DNA of 64,000 nt, from assembly GCA_965240325.2 (NCBI GenBank), contig OZ251231.1:1426001-1490000 (forward strand). The letters run 5' to 3'. The stretch is from Rebecca billardiae RCC1528 (lineage: Eukaryota; Haptophyta). The stretch's first letter is position 1. Each line of letters begins with the position of its first letter. The notes under the pieces were generated by a model that was not told where the DNA came from, ran no database searches, and worked only from the letters and a program-made list of their open reading frames with translations. The position numbers and the translations under genes were made by a program. Positions 10,208-19,296 of the stretch are shown here, one piece after another.

Positions 10208-11020
10208 GCCCGAGGCACCCACCGCCGCCGCCGCCGACCCGCCGGCCGCGGGCTCGCCCCAGAGCGCCCGGGCGGACAGCGGGAACTCCGGGTCCTCGAA
10301 GAGCCCCGCGCCGGCGGGCACGCCGCGCGCGCGGGAGCAGTGGTGCAGCGCGCTCGCCACGAGCGCCTCGAGCTGCTCGCGCTGCGCCGCGCTCAGCGCC
10401 GCGCCCTCGGCGACCAGAACGGCCGAGTGTGGCGGCGGCGGGTGCGCGACCGCGCCGGGCCGCGCGCCGGCGGGAAAGACGCGGGCGAGCGAGCCCTCGG
10501 GCCCGAAGGTCATGCCGACGTCGTCGGTGCCGATCGAGAGGCGGAAACGCCCGCGCACGCCCCGCTCCGAGCAGCACGGCACGACCACGTACGCCTCGCC
10601 CGGCTCGAGCGGCACGAGTGACGCCAGCCGCACGCGCACCGCCGGCGCACGCTGGAACTTCGACGAGGCGACGAGCACGGGCTCGTCGCGCCGGTCGTAC
10701 TCGGCGCGGGTGAGCAGCACGAAGCCGATGGAGAGCCGCGACGCATTCCCCACCATCTGCGACAGCTCGATCTGCAGCGGGCTCGCTGCCACAGGCACCA
10801 GCTCAAAAACTGGATTGGCGCGCCAGCTGCGCAGGTGAGGGCCGCCGCCGCACGCGCCGTCGACCCAGGCGCCGTCAACCATCGCGCCTGCGCGGAGGTG
10901 AAGCGCGCTCGGGTTGGGCGCGGGCGTCGACCGCGCCCACGCGCGTTCTCCCCTCCTGGGCGCCGCCCATGGCGGCGCCGCGCCCGTGGCGCTCGTCGCG
11001 TGCATCCGACGGGCCGCCAT
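7412..11020 (-). CDS. Calpain-family protein lacking catalytic residues (pseudo-calpain)
   Basis: 1,202 residues. Order: an N-terminal calpain C2-like (domain III type) module (about 64-165, PVFELVPV...FRLSIGTD); a calpain protease core (about 238-670) recognisable from FEDPEFPLSARALW, VEWWRPP, LVAVDDRLPH, ILEKAVAKYYGGY, LTGGD, WHGPWSADDGGRW and TWLSYEDFVTHFDE; then further domain-III-like C2 modules. It ends with a Cys cluster (CDACAHDCNKC) and a short coiled coil. The catalytic triad appears lost. The usual GDCW(F/L)L is replaced by RDASL (about 328-332). The His of G(H)AY is Arg583 (AGRVYAV). The Asn of LRNPWG is Gly604 (LRLRGRY). This predicts a non-proteolytic scaffold, as in animal calpain-6. 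ATG 11020 is the first Met. The gene is divergent from the COMMD gene with only 40 bp between starts. Confidence 0.8.
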
Positions 11021-11060
11021 GCACAGGGCCTGCTCGCAACGGTCGTCAGCTCACGCCACG
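11021..11060. promoter_or_regulatory. Very short divergent intergenic region
   Basis: Only 40 bp separate the minus-strand pseudo-calpain ATG (11020) from the plus-strand COMMD8-like ATG (11061). Promoters and 5' leaders must overlap the opposite gene, or one of the starts is further downstream. No TATA-like element is visible. Confidence 0.5.
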
Positions 11061-11696
11061 ATGGCGGCGTCTCACGCGGCCGAGCTGCTGGGCCCAATTC
11101 GGCACCTGGCGGCGCTGCCCGAGGACAAGCGCTCCGAGGCGGTGCACGCGATCGTCGACGAGGCTCGAGGTCTCGTGCGCGACTTTGGCGACACGCTGCT
11201 CGGCGACGAAGCCTATGACCGCGGCTCTCGTGCGCACGCCATCGTGCTGGCTGTCAAGTATCTGATCCACCGCTGCGTCGGGCACGGGGTCGACGAGGCT
11301 GAGCTCGCCGAGGAGCTCGTCGCGTCTGGCAGCGTCGAGGCCGAGCCCGCGTCCCGCCTCGCGCGCGAAATAGCCTCCGCCGCCCGCGCGCACCTCGTCG
11401 AGCTGCGCGCGCGCACCGCGGAGGCGACCGCTCGCATCTCCGGCGCGACTCTGGTGGACTTGGACTGGCGGCTGCACATGGTGCTCGCGACGAGCAAGCT
11501 CGCGCGCGCGCACGAGCCGGTCGTGCTGCTCACGCTTCACCTCGACGAGCCGGTCGGCGGGCGGCGCCGCGCTCGCTCGGTGCTCGTCGAGCTGACAGCC
11601 GACGCCCTTGACGAGCTGCTCGGCAGGCTAGGAGAGGCGAGCGCGGCCGTCGACGGCGCGCTCGCGTGGCAGGAGCGGCGCGGCGCGACGCGGTGA
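11061..11696 (+). CDS. COMMD8: COMM domain protein, COMMD8-like
   Basis: 211 residues from ATG 11061 (MAASHAAELL); the frame also extends upstream over the neighbouring gene, but that part is not protein-like. The C-terminal COMM domain (about 131-205) shows the family core LVDLDWRLHMVLATSK, then VVLLTLHLDEP and LTADALDELLGRLGEA. The DWxLxxxLxSxK..A spacing and the N-terminal helix (LGPIRHLAALPEDKR) fit COMMD8 best among the ten paralogues. COMMD proteins assemble into the ten-subunit ring of the Commander complex, which with the Retriever module recycles membrane proteins from endosomes. Length is typical for the family. Subfamily choice is by memory of motifs, not by search. Confidence 0.7.
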   Translation: MAASHAAELLGPIRHLAALPEDKRSEAVHAIVDEARGLVRDFGDTLLGDEAYDRGSRAHAIVLAVKYLIHRCVGHGVDEAELAEELVASGSVEAEPASRLAREIASAARAHLVELRARTAEATARISGATLVDLDWRLHMVLATSKLARAHEPVVLLTLHLDEPVGGRRRARSVLVELTADALDELLGRLGEASAAVDGALAWQERRGATR

Positions 11697-12548
11697 CAGC
11701 GGCGCGCGACGTGTGCGCAGCCCCACGCGCATGGCTGCCGCCGCACTGACGAGCACATCGGCACGCATGCAGCACGCGTCAGCTCCACCAATGGGCTGGT
11801 CCGGGGCCCCATTCACCAGCAGCCTGGCGCCGCCGCGGTCAAGACTCGACCAGAAGCGTAGTAGTCCAAAACCTTCGAGATGGCGGCATTCTCGCACGGC
11901 GTCTTTGCGACGTCGACTGCCAGGCTCGCTCACGGTCGATAGTGCAGTGCGACCGGCGACGAGAACGAACGTGACTGTGAGCTACAAGGCTGCGCGCTCA
12001 GTGCGGCATGCGCAGCATGCGGCCCGAGCTGCCACAGTGTGACTGTGTGCAGTGTGGGGATCACTGACACTCGCAACCGCATTTGCGCCTTCGAACCGCC
12101 GCATGCGGCCGTCGGGCCGCCCGCAACGGCCGCAATCTGAACTCGTCCGAGATTATTCGACGAGAACCACGCTGCGGGCGCCGGGCGACGAAGCACGTTA
12201 GCACGCCCGCATGATCACGCATGCCGACATGGCGCGGCATGACCTTCCGCCCTCAGTCACCCGGACGCCGAAGAGTCCGGCGGAGAGTGAATAATCTTCG
12301 CGGCGCCACCGGTCTGATCATCACCCGGAGCCCGTAATTATGACGCACGCCCCCCCCCCCCACCCCCCCCCCACCCCCCCCCCGAAAGGTCTGCTGAGCG
12401 TAAGCGAAAGCCGGGGAGGGGGGCGGCGCACGTGCTCCGCAAATAAATAAAAAAGAGGATCGATCGTCGATGCGCAGGATTTTGGCGGGGATATTGTAGG
12501 TGATGGATTTAGGCGACGATGAAAGTATAATAAGCCGAAGCGCATTCA
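11697..12548. other. Gene-free GC-rich spacer
   Basis: I see no convincing gene here. Several short frames exist, but none has a recognisable domain. The stretch ends in a poly-C tract and a mixed segment leading into the lower-GC block. Confidence 0.5.
12349..12383. repeat. Interrupted poly-C tract
   Basis: About 35 bases of C broken only by two single A residues. It is a mononucleotide microsatellite, likely length-variable and error-prone in sequencing. Confidence 0.95.
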
Positions 12549-13547
12549 AGTGGCGGATTGGACTGCCCTTGATGACGGTTCAGTGATTGCGTTCGTGTCA
12601 CTATTTGATTCCCAGGCCTGCTCGTATTACTACGGTATTAATTTATTTTTGTCATGTCGTACCATGGGTACAAATAGTCTGACCATTCCCTCGCCGAATA
12701 GCAACAAATAGCTGTTGGCCTTCCTGGCCCAATGCGGGTGGCATTCGAGGCATTCGACACCTAGCTCTATCTGCGAGGATTAGCAGCTCTGACGCGAAAG
12801 CTGTTATCCTGCTTTTAGCGAATCGTGCCCTCTTGCCTGCCCACGGTATCGTGTATTGAGAACTGCTATACGAGTTTGGGGCGCGTATGTGCGTTCCTAC
12901 GGGATCTGGCTTTATTTTTCCGCTTTGTATTCGGGCGATCCGTAGTAGTAGGTGAATAGTCAGCACCCTCCGTATTGGGCATTGGCCCGTCGTCTCGCGG
13001 CGTTTTGTAAGTGCCATCTGCGCGTAAGATACTACTATCTGAGAAATGGAGTCAGAGAATTGCTGTTAGGGTGGGTATTCATGTGCAGTATACCCATGAT
13101 ACCCTTATCTCACATCTGGTGTGTCAGAATGTGTTACAAGAAACACTTCGCCGATCCCGGCCGATCCTTCAGGAGCGCCGGTACCGTAAGGGCTGGATCA
13201 GTACGGCGGCCGGATGATCGAGGTGACGAGAAATAAAGGGCGGGGTTGACCCGCCGCGCAATATACGCGACGACTCTATTCACCATATATTGGCGCGCGC
13301 GCGTCGATCGATATCAATATATTATCATATATGATGCTGATCGCCGATGAATCGATATGTCGAGTACTGTAATGACCGCATATCGTCGACTTATCGTCCG
13401 ATATGACTCGGCAATCGGTATGCTGATGATTCAAATTTCAATGATGGGCACCGCAGCTACTGCCGCTGGGGGCGCACGTGTCGCCTCTACGACTGTCCTT
13501 ATTCGTCGCTGCGGCCCGCCCATCTCCGCCGCCAGCCGTGCAGCTCG
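12549..13547. other. Lower-GC intergenic block of unknown origin
   Basis: From about 12550 to 13420 the base composition drops to near 45-50% GC, against about 70% around it. Several short frames exist (for example 12652-13017 minus, 121 codons; 12952-13236 plus, 94 codons), but none shows a domain I recognise. The right end (13255-13345) is rich in atat/tcgat words. It could be a decayed mobile element or foreign insert; no terminal repeats or integrase/transposase motif are evident. Confidence 0.5.
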
Positions 13548-15711
13548 TCAGCGGCTGCGGCTGCACTCGTGCTCGCGCGCGTCGAGCGGGCAGCAGTACG
13601 TCGTCGTCTCGCAGCAGCTGAGGTCACTCTGCGCGTCGAGCGAGAAGTTGGTCGCCGCCTGGCACACGTTGGCGCCCGTAAGTCCCAGCCTGGCGCGGAC
13701 GGGCGCGCGCGCGTGAGCCGCGGTAGTGCACTCGGACGGCGGTTGAGGCGCTCCGGCGCTGTGCGCGCGCCCGCATGCGACCCGCCGTGGGCGCGCGCGC
13801 GCGCCAGCGCGGGCGAGCGCGCGCGCACCCCTGAGGGAGCAGCTCGTACAGCGGGTTCGCCATCGCCGCGCCGCCCGCGCACGGCTCCCCGGCGTACGCA
13901 CCGCCCACCATCCGCACGAGGTCGAGCTCGGGCAGCAGCTGCTGCGCGCTCGCCGGCAGCTCGGCCAGGCTGTCGGCGTCGGCGACGCGCCACTCGGCTG
14001 CGGGGTTCGGGGCGTAGCGCTGCGCGGCGGGCGCGGCGGCGCGCGGCAGCGCGGGGAGCAGCGCCTCCCACTCCGTCCCGCGGTCGAGCTGCACGAGCAG
14101 CAGCTGCGCAAGGCACGGCACGTAACGGCCGTCGAGGGCATGCACCGCGTCCGCGGCGCGCCGCTCGGTGCGGCCGGCGTCGCGCAGCGTGCGCCTCAGC
14201 TCGTAGACCGGGCGCTCCTCGGCGCGCCAGCCGGCGCGGGTGAGGTCGAAGCTGAAGGCGAGGGCGTGCGCGAACGCGGCGTGCGCCGCCGCCGGCAGCT
14301 CCGCCTTGAGCTGCACCCCGTACCTGCAGAGCACCACCAGCTCGTACGCGCTCCACGCGCTGCCGATCAGCCCCGGGCGCAGCGCGGGCGCGCGGCGCGC
14401 GGCGAGCGGGGTCAGTGCCTCGATCAGAGCCACGAGCTGGTTGGGCGGCGGCGCTGGGAGGCGGTGCACGTAGCGGGGCGAGAGCACGCGCGTGTACGCC
14501 TCGACGACGCGCTCGCCCACGCCGTCCCCGGCCGCCACGCCGGCGCTCATCCACACCGTCGTCTGCGCGCCCGCTCTCTCGAGGCTCCCGACGACGAGCC
14601 GACGAACCGAGTCGGCCGCGACCTCGGCCGAGCGGATGAGCGGCTCGCGCGCAGCGCGCGCGGCGGCGCCGGCGCGCGCGTCGAGGCCGTCGCACCCGCC
14701 CACGTCCGCCGCGCTCGGCAGCGCGCCGTACAGCACGACCGCCGCGGTGCGCGGCCTGCCGGTGCTCGCGTTCCGCAGGCCCTGCCGCTGCGCCTGCAGC
14801 CGCGTCGGCATCGGGCTGTCGTGCCTCAGCCGGTCAAGCCGCGCGCGCAGGAGGCACGCTCGCTCGACGCGGCGCGCGCGGAGGGTGGTCGGCGCGCCGT
14901 TCTGCCGCGCCTCGTCCACGCACACGTCCTCCACGCTCCCGTCGCCGCGGCGGTGCCGATCCACCTCGTAGTCCAGCAGGTGCCCCTCCGGCAGGCCGAG
15001 CGATCGCTCGACTCCGCCCATGGCGTCCTCCGCGGCCGCGGTCGCGTCGATGGCGAGCGGCGGCAGCGTGTCGTGGTGGTGGTGGCCGGCGGGGGCGCGG
15101 ATGCCGCTCACGCGCGGCGTGGGCGTGCACGGCGGCAGCGACCACGCCTCGAGCTGCGCGCGGAACGGCGTGTGCGGCCACACGGCGTGCAGCCGCCGCG
15201 CCGCGCCCGACGCTCGCAGCCTCGCCTCAAAGTCGTACCGGCTGGGGCAGAGGTGCAGCCACTGGGCGTACGGCGCGACGGCGGTGGGCGGCGTGTGCGA
15301 GCACCGCTCCGACGGCGGCGCGGGCGTCGTGTCCGTCATCGCGCTGTACGCCTCGCGCACCGGCGCGCCGCGGCAGAACGCGCGCGCGCCTCGCAGCACG
15401 CCGTAGCACCCGCCCGCCCACTCGGTCTCGGAGCGCTTCGAGAACCAGGTGATGCACTGGTACTGCTCGATGGCCTGCCGCGTCACCAGCCACGCCGTGC
15501 ACTTGAACATGTTGGCGAAGTCGCCCAGGTACTTTACGGAGGCGGTCGAGACGCGCGGCCGCGTCGCGAGGCCGTACACGTCGCTCTCGTCGCGCCGCCA
15601 CTCGAGGCGGCCGCCAGGCCCGTCACTCTGCGACCACGTCGCGCGCGTCAAGCACACGAGCAGGAGGACGGCCGCGCGCGGCGCGCAGGCGCGCCAGCCG
15701 CCCGGTCGCAT
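13548..15711 (-). CDS. Secreted protein of unknown function with Cys-rich C-terminus, one intron
   Basis: I place the start at 15711 because MRPGGWRACAPRAAVLLLVC begins an ER signal peptide; the frame extends to 15900 without protein-like content. The first exon is 15711-13829. A 139-bp intron (13828-13690, GTGCGC...CAG) restores a second frame, 13689-13548. The join is in phase (total 675 codons, 674 residues) and reads LLPQG-LGLTGANVCQAATN, followed by CCETTTYCCPLDAREHEC. The body contains Cys/Trp-rich segments (KYLGDFANMFKCTAWLV, QCITWFSKRSETEWAGGCYG), a short His run and an alpha/beta-like middle (AAVVLYGALPSA). No family was recognised. The frame without splicing runs to 13624 with an unlikely Arg-rich tail. 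Confidence 0.6.
13690..13828 (-). other. Predicted intron (139 bp)
   Basis: Minus-strand donor GTGCGC at 13828 and acceptor CGCCAG ending at 13690. Splicing exchanges an Arg-rich tail for a Cys-rich, in-phase C-terminus. The donor type matches the introns of both giant genes. Confidence 0.6.
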
Positions 15712-16009
15712 CGCGCCGACGACGGCCGTGGACGACCGCTCCGCGCTGCTCTGCGTGCGCGAGCGCGTGGCACTCCTGCGGGCACGCGGCGGGGAGGTGT
15801 CGTCGTGGAGCCGCTGGACGCCTTCTGGAGCCACCGGAGCTGCAGCCGTTCGCCGAATCACTGAAGAGCACTGAGCAGATATGAAGGCGAAGTATGCCAT
15901 TTAAAAGCAGTCTTTAAGGCCAACGCGCTCCGACATCCTCCATTAAAATTAGTACAGTAGTCGCGATGACAACCGGTGATCACTCGTCGCGACAGTCTCA
16001 TCACTCACA

Positions 16010-17674
16010 TCACTGACCACCCGTCGTGGGTCCCGGCAAACGCCGAGTGTGCCGGAGGTCCCTGGCAGGGGCCCGCCGCTCTGGCGCTCCGGGCAGCGCG
16101 TGCGTCGCCGCGACGCGCTGCGGCGCGCTCACCGGCCTGTGGCGCGACGGCCGCCAGGGCACAGCCGCGCCGACAATATCTGTGCGCGTGGCGCGAGCGT
16201 CGCCAGTGCACGTGGTGGCAGCGACGCTGCTGTCGTTGGGCGTAGCGCCCGCAAGCTCCTTGCCCGGCACCCCGCCGTCCCTCAGCCCGAGCCTGCGCTC
16301 CAGCCGCTCACGTGCGTCTGCCGGCGCGCCAAGCAGCGCAGAGTCCGCGGTGCAGACCACCCACTGCGCCGCGCCCGGCGCGGGCCGCGCGCCCGGCGCG
16401 CGGCCCTGCTCGCGCGGCGGCAGGTGCGAGTCGTGCGCCGCGCGCGGCACCAGCGCGCGGCTACCCTCGAGAGGGTGCCACGCCGGGTCCTCCGCGGCGA
16501 AGAGCGGCGGCTCGGCGCCGTGCGAGGTGCGCACGCGCTCGGGCGCGCGGCTGTGCACGCCCGCGAACCCCTCGGCCGCGCTGCCGGCCGCGCCGCGCAG
16601 CTGCGGCACGGTCGAGAGCAGCGCGCCCGACGCGATGTGCCGAACAAGAACCGGCGCGTGCGCACGCACGGGACGAGCGCGCTCGGGGCGCGCGCCTCCG
16701 GTACCCCGAGCCCTCGGCGGCGGCGCGCCGCCGGGCGTGCGCCACAGGCCCGGCGACGGGCCGGCCGCCGCGGCTCGGGGCTGGTCGCGTGCGCGCGAGG
16801 CCGCGCCGCCCTCGCCCGGCTGTAGCGCGAGCAGCGCCGCCATCGCCGCCGACTGGTCTGTGGGCGAGAGCATCGCGTCCGCACGCTGAGCGCCGGCGAG
16901 CGCGGACGGCGGCGGGTGCGGCGCTGACGGTGCCTCCTCCAGCCGCCAGTGGCAGTGCGCGTCGGGCACGTCGACGGCCGAGACGACGAGCGAGGCGACG
17001 CGCCGCGCACCGTCCACGCCGTCCACGGCGGAGCGGTGGGCGTGCAGGTACAGCGTCGGGGCGTCGGGCGTGCGCGGCCGCGCGACGAGCAGCAGCGGTT
17101 GGGCGGTTGCGACAACATCCGTGCGGCTGGGCGCCGCGCCGGCAGGCCCCTCCCCGGCTGTTGGCATGGGCGTGCAGTCGGCGGGGTGGAGCACGAATGC
17201 CATGCGCGCGCATGCGAGCGGGGCCTCGCCCGCGCACACAGGCCACGCCCGACCGCCGCTCGGCTTGGGCGCGGGCCTGGCTGAACTCGAGAGCGCGAGC
17301 GCTGCGCTGCCATCCGCGCTCGCGAGAACGACCGCGTCGCCGAAGCGGACGCACCCGTCCGCGTGCGTGGGCGCCAGCTGCACGAGAGCAAGGTCCGCCT
17401 CCAGCTGCCGGAGCACGCCGAGGTGCTTCAGCTGCCCGCCCTCGCGCCGCCGCGCAAACTCTTGCGCCTCGGCTGCGCGCTCGAGAGCCTGGTGATGCCA
17501 GCTGCCGATCCGCGTCTCGGGCGCCCATGGACCGCCGCCGACGAGCTCGCGGCGCGCGTGGGTGTAGTACGCGCTCAGCTCAGTGATGCTCTTCTTCCTC
17601 TGCACGCTCGGCTGGCGCGGCGCGAGATTCGGCACCAGTCGTTGCTGCCCCCCGCGCGCGTCGTCCGCCATCAT
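16010..17674 (-). CDS. CFAP161: CFAP161-like axonemal protein
   Basis: 554 residues. It follows the CFAP161 pattern: ETRIGSWHHQ (residues 53-62) corresponds to the conserved R(I/V)GNW start; a helical stretch follows (EFARRREGGQL...LRQLEADLALVQL), then DGCVRFGDAVVL (about 106-116), the central HCHWRLE segment, LVRHIASGALLSTVP and the AQWVVCTADSA strand. CFAP161 is a small inner-junction/microtubule-lumen protein of doublet microtubules in motile cilia. The protein is nearly twice the usual length; the extra sequence is Ala/Arg/Pro-rich and sits in loops and at the C-terminus, possibly including unrecognised introns. Two Met codons stand in tandem at 17674 and 17671. Confidence 0.65.
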   Translation of the reverse strand: MMADDARGGQQRLVPNLAPRQPSVQRKKSITELSAYYTHARRELVGGGPWAPETRIGSWHHQALERAAEAQEFARRREGGQLKHLGVLRQLEADLALVQLAPTHADGCVRFGDAVVLASADGSAALALSSSARPAPKPSGGRAWPVCAGEAPLACARMAFVLHPADCTPMPTAGEGPAGAAPSRTDVVATAQPLLLVARPRTPDAPTLYLHAHRSAVDGVDGARRVASLVVSAVDVPDAHCHWRLEEAPSAPHPPPSALAGAQRADAMLSPTDQSAAMAALLALQPGEGGAASRARDQPRAAAAGPSPGLWRTPGGAPPPRARGTGGARPERARPVRAHAPVLVRHIASGALLSTVPQLRGAAGSAAEGFAGVHSRAPERVRTSHGAEPPLFAAEDPAWHPLEGSRALVPRAAHDSHLPPREQGRAPGARPAPGAAQWVVCTADSALLGAPADARERLERRLGLRDGGVPGKELAGATPNDSSVAATTCTGDARATRTDIVGAAVPWRPSRHRPVSAPQRVAATHALPGAPERRAPARDLRHTRRLPGPTTGGQ

Positions 17675-17878
17675 CGTCCAGTTTTTGACGCGGACCGTTG
17701 CTGCTCACAGCCGTTCCGGTGCTCACGCGGACAACCGACAAACATCAACTGAAACAAGGGCCAGTTAGACTCAGTACAGTTTATTTATTGTTTTAACGTG
17801 CGTATAAGGCTCACGGTGGCAGGTTGCCGCGCCATCCTTCATTCAGCGCACGCTCTCCGAAGAGAGACCTGTAGGTCG

Positions 17879-18937
17879 CTATTTGCCGTATTTGGTCGCC
17901 GCGACGCGCTCGGCGCTGCTCACGAGAGCGCTGTGGTGTGCCTTGGCTATCATGGAGCGAAACATCTGCATCTGCTTCTGCAGCCTTGCAGCATCCCACG
18001 CGCAGACAGTCCGAACGCGCGTCAGCGGCTCGGTCACAGCACGCACGTGCTCACTGTGAGCTGCGAACATCGCGGCCAGCTTCGAGACGTTGGAAGCGGC
18101 CACGTCGTCAATGCTGTCAAACACGCTGAGGAGGCTCGCGATCTTCATGGAAGTTGCGGAGCGCAGGCAGCCAAGGAGATCAAAGTATGATGGCAAGCCA
18201 CCTCCAATAGCTTCCACAATGGACGGCTTGCAGACAGTATCTCCGCTCCCGAGCCAGCGCTCAGCCCTGCGGATAGCCCAGGCAGTCGGGTGCCGTTGCG
18301 TGAAAACGATCGACAGGCTTGGGATGGCTGCCAGGATCTCGTCCACCAGGTAGGAATATGGCGTGTCGGACAGCACCACAACGCCACTCGTGAGCACGTT
18401 CCGAAGCAGCTCCAACACTCGCGCTGCCGTGCGGGCCGGCGACGGACATGCGTGCCCAGCAGTCGGATTGGTGGCGCATGGGCGGAATTCGTGCTCAATG
18501 AAGCTCGCCATGTCTCCCACCGCTGCTCGTCCCCGGGGATTATTCCACATGTTGCACGTGCTGTTAAAATGGGCTGACGGCATGCCGGCTCGGCAGCCGG
18601 CACGGTGAATCATGCGAGTGGCGGTGGTGCCTTGCCCGACGCTCAGCACCCGCACAGTGATCGACTCACGCGGGAGATTCGCCCAGAATCGAGCGCTCGC
18701 CATGATCAGCTCAGGACTTCTGCGCCGCAGTGCCGGCCACGGCGCCCCGAGTGCCTCTTCGAATGCCCGCTGCTCGGTGTCGTCCCATGAGCAGTTGCTG
18801 GGCGCACATGGGCCTCTGGCCGGTGCAGCACCGAACGGATGGCCACACGCCCTGAGCTTCCAGTGCGGCGGTCGGTGGCCGACCGATCCGTGCACGCGCA
18901 GGATGAGAAGCAGCACCGCACGTGGCACCGGCGCCAT
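17879..18937 (-). CDS. Sulfotransferase-like secretory protein
   Basis: From Met 18937 the product has 352 residues and begins with a signal/anchor peptide (MAPVPRAVLLLILRVHGSVG); an upstream in-frame ATG at 19012 would hide this peptide. A PAPS 5'-loop-like segment is RVLSVGQGTTATRMIHRAG, followed by SAHFNSTC, and a later strand-helix, LSIVFTQRHPTAWAIRRAERW, resembles the 3'-phosphate-binding region. Asn-glycosylation sites and Cys fit a Golgi-lumen enzyme. Sulfotransferases of this fold use PAPS to sulfate polysaccharides or proteins; here the loop is degenerate (GQGTTAT), so activity is uncertain. It is divergent from another sulfotransferase-like gene at 19297. Confidence 0.6.
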   Translation of the reverse strand: MAPVPRAVLLLILRVHGSVGHRPPHWKLRACGHPFGAAPARGPCAPSNCSWDDTEQRAFEEALGAPWPALRRRSPELIMASARFWANLPRESITVRVLSVGQGTTATRMIHRAGCRAGMPSAHFNSTCNMWNNPRGRAAVGDMASFIEHEFRPCATNPTAGHACPSPARTAARVLELLRNVLTSGVVVLSDTPYSYLVDEILAAIPSLSIVFTQRHPTAWAIRRAERWLGSGDTVCKPSIVEAIGGGLPSYFDLLGCLRSATSMKIASLLSVFDSIDDVAASNVSKLAAMFAAHSEHVRAVTEPLTRVRTVCAWDAARLQKQMQMFRSMIAKAHHSALVSSAERVAATKYGK

Positions 18938-19022
18938 GCCGCCATCGTACAGTTTACTAAGAATAAGAGACGCACACAGCTCAGGCAGGCGATCGAGATT
19001 GACGCCCGCCAACTGTCACCTC

Positions 19023-19160
19023 ACAGTTTACTATGATTTAACGTGCACACTTGGTTAAGGCGTGATTAACGCCATCCAACACTGCACAAAGACACCGCCA
19101 CAAAACAGACCGGCGCAGGCAGGTGAGGGGCGCGTTGCCGCACCTCATCGAGGCGGCCAT
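19023..19160 (+). repeat. 138-bp inverted repeat, left arm
   Basis: Bases 19023-19160 equal the reverse complement of 25162-25299 with two mismatches. The arm starts acagtttactatg and ends gaggcggccat. It fills most of the divergent promoter between two sulfotransferase-like genes. A shortened, diverged relative of its first 40 bases lies at 17776-17815 in the same orientation. Confidence 0.95.
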
Positions 19161-19296
19161 TGCAGCAAGCGGCCGCCCCGCGCTCGGAGGCACGCGCTCG
19201 AGAGCGCGCTCTGACACCACACGGGGAGGGTGCTGCACCTGGATGTATCATAGTTTGGCCGTCGGGCCGCCGGCGGTAGCCCGGCACGTCGGGTGA

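Noticed and set aside
10914-11060. Upstream extension of the COMMD frame
   Set aside because: It overlaps the pseudo-calpain N-terminus and lacks family similarity; ATG 11061 gives the normal COMMD length.
13140-13230. 5S-rRNA-like words (gatcccggccgatcc, gggctggatcagtac, ggtgacg)
   Set aside because: Spacing between the conserved boxes is about 14 bases too long and the terminal stem is not seen; similarity may be chance. A covariance-model scan would decide.
19038-19238. 66-codon frame shared with 25072-25284
   Set aside because: The shared residues come only from the 138-bp inverted repeat; no other coding support.
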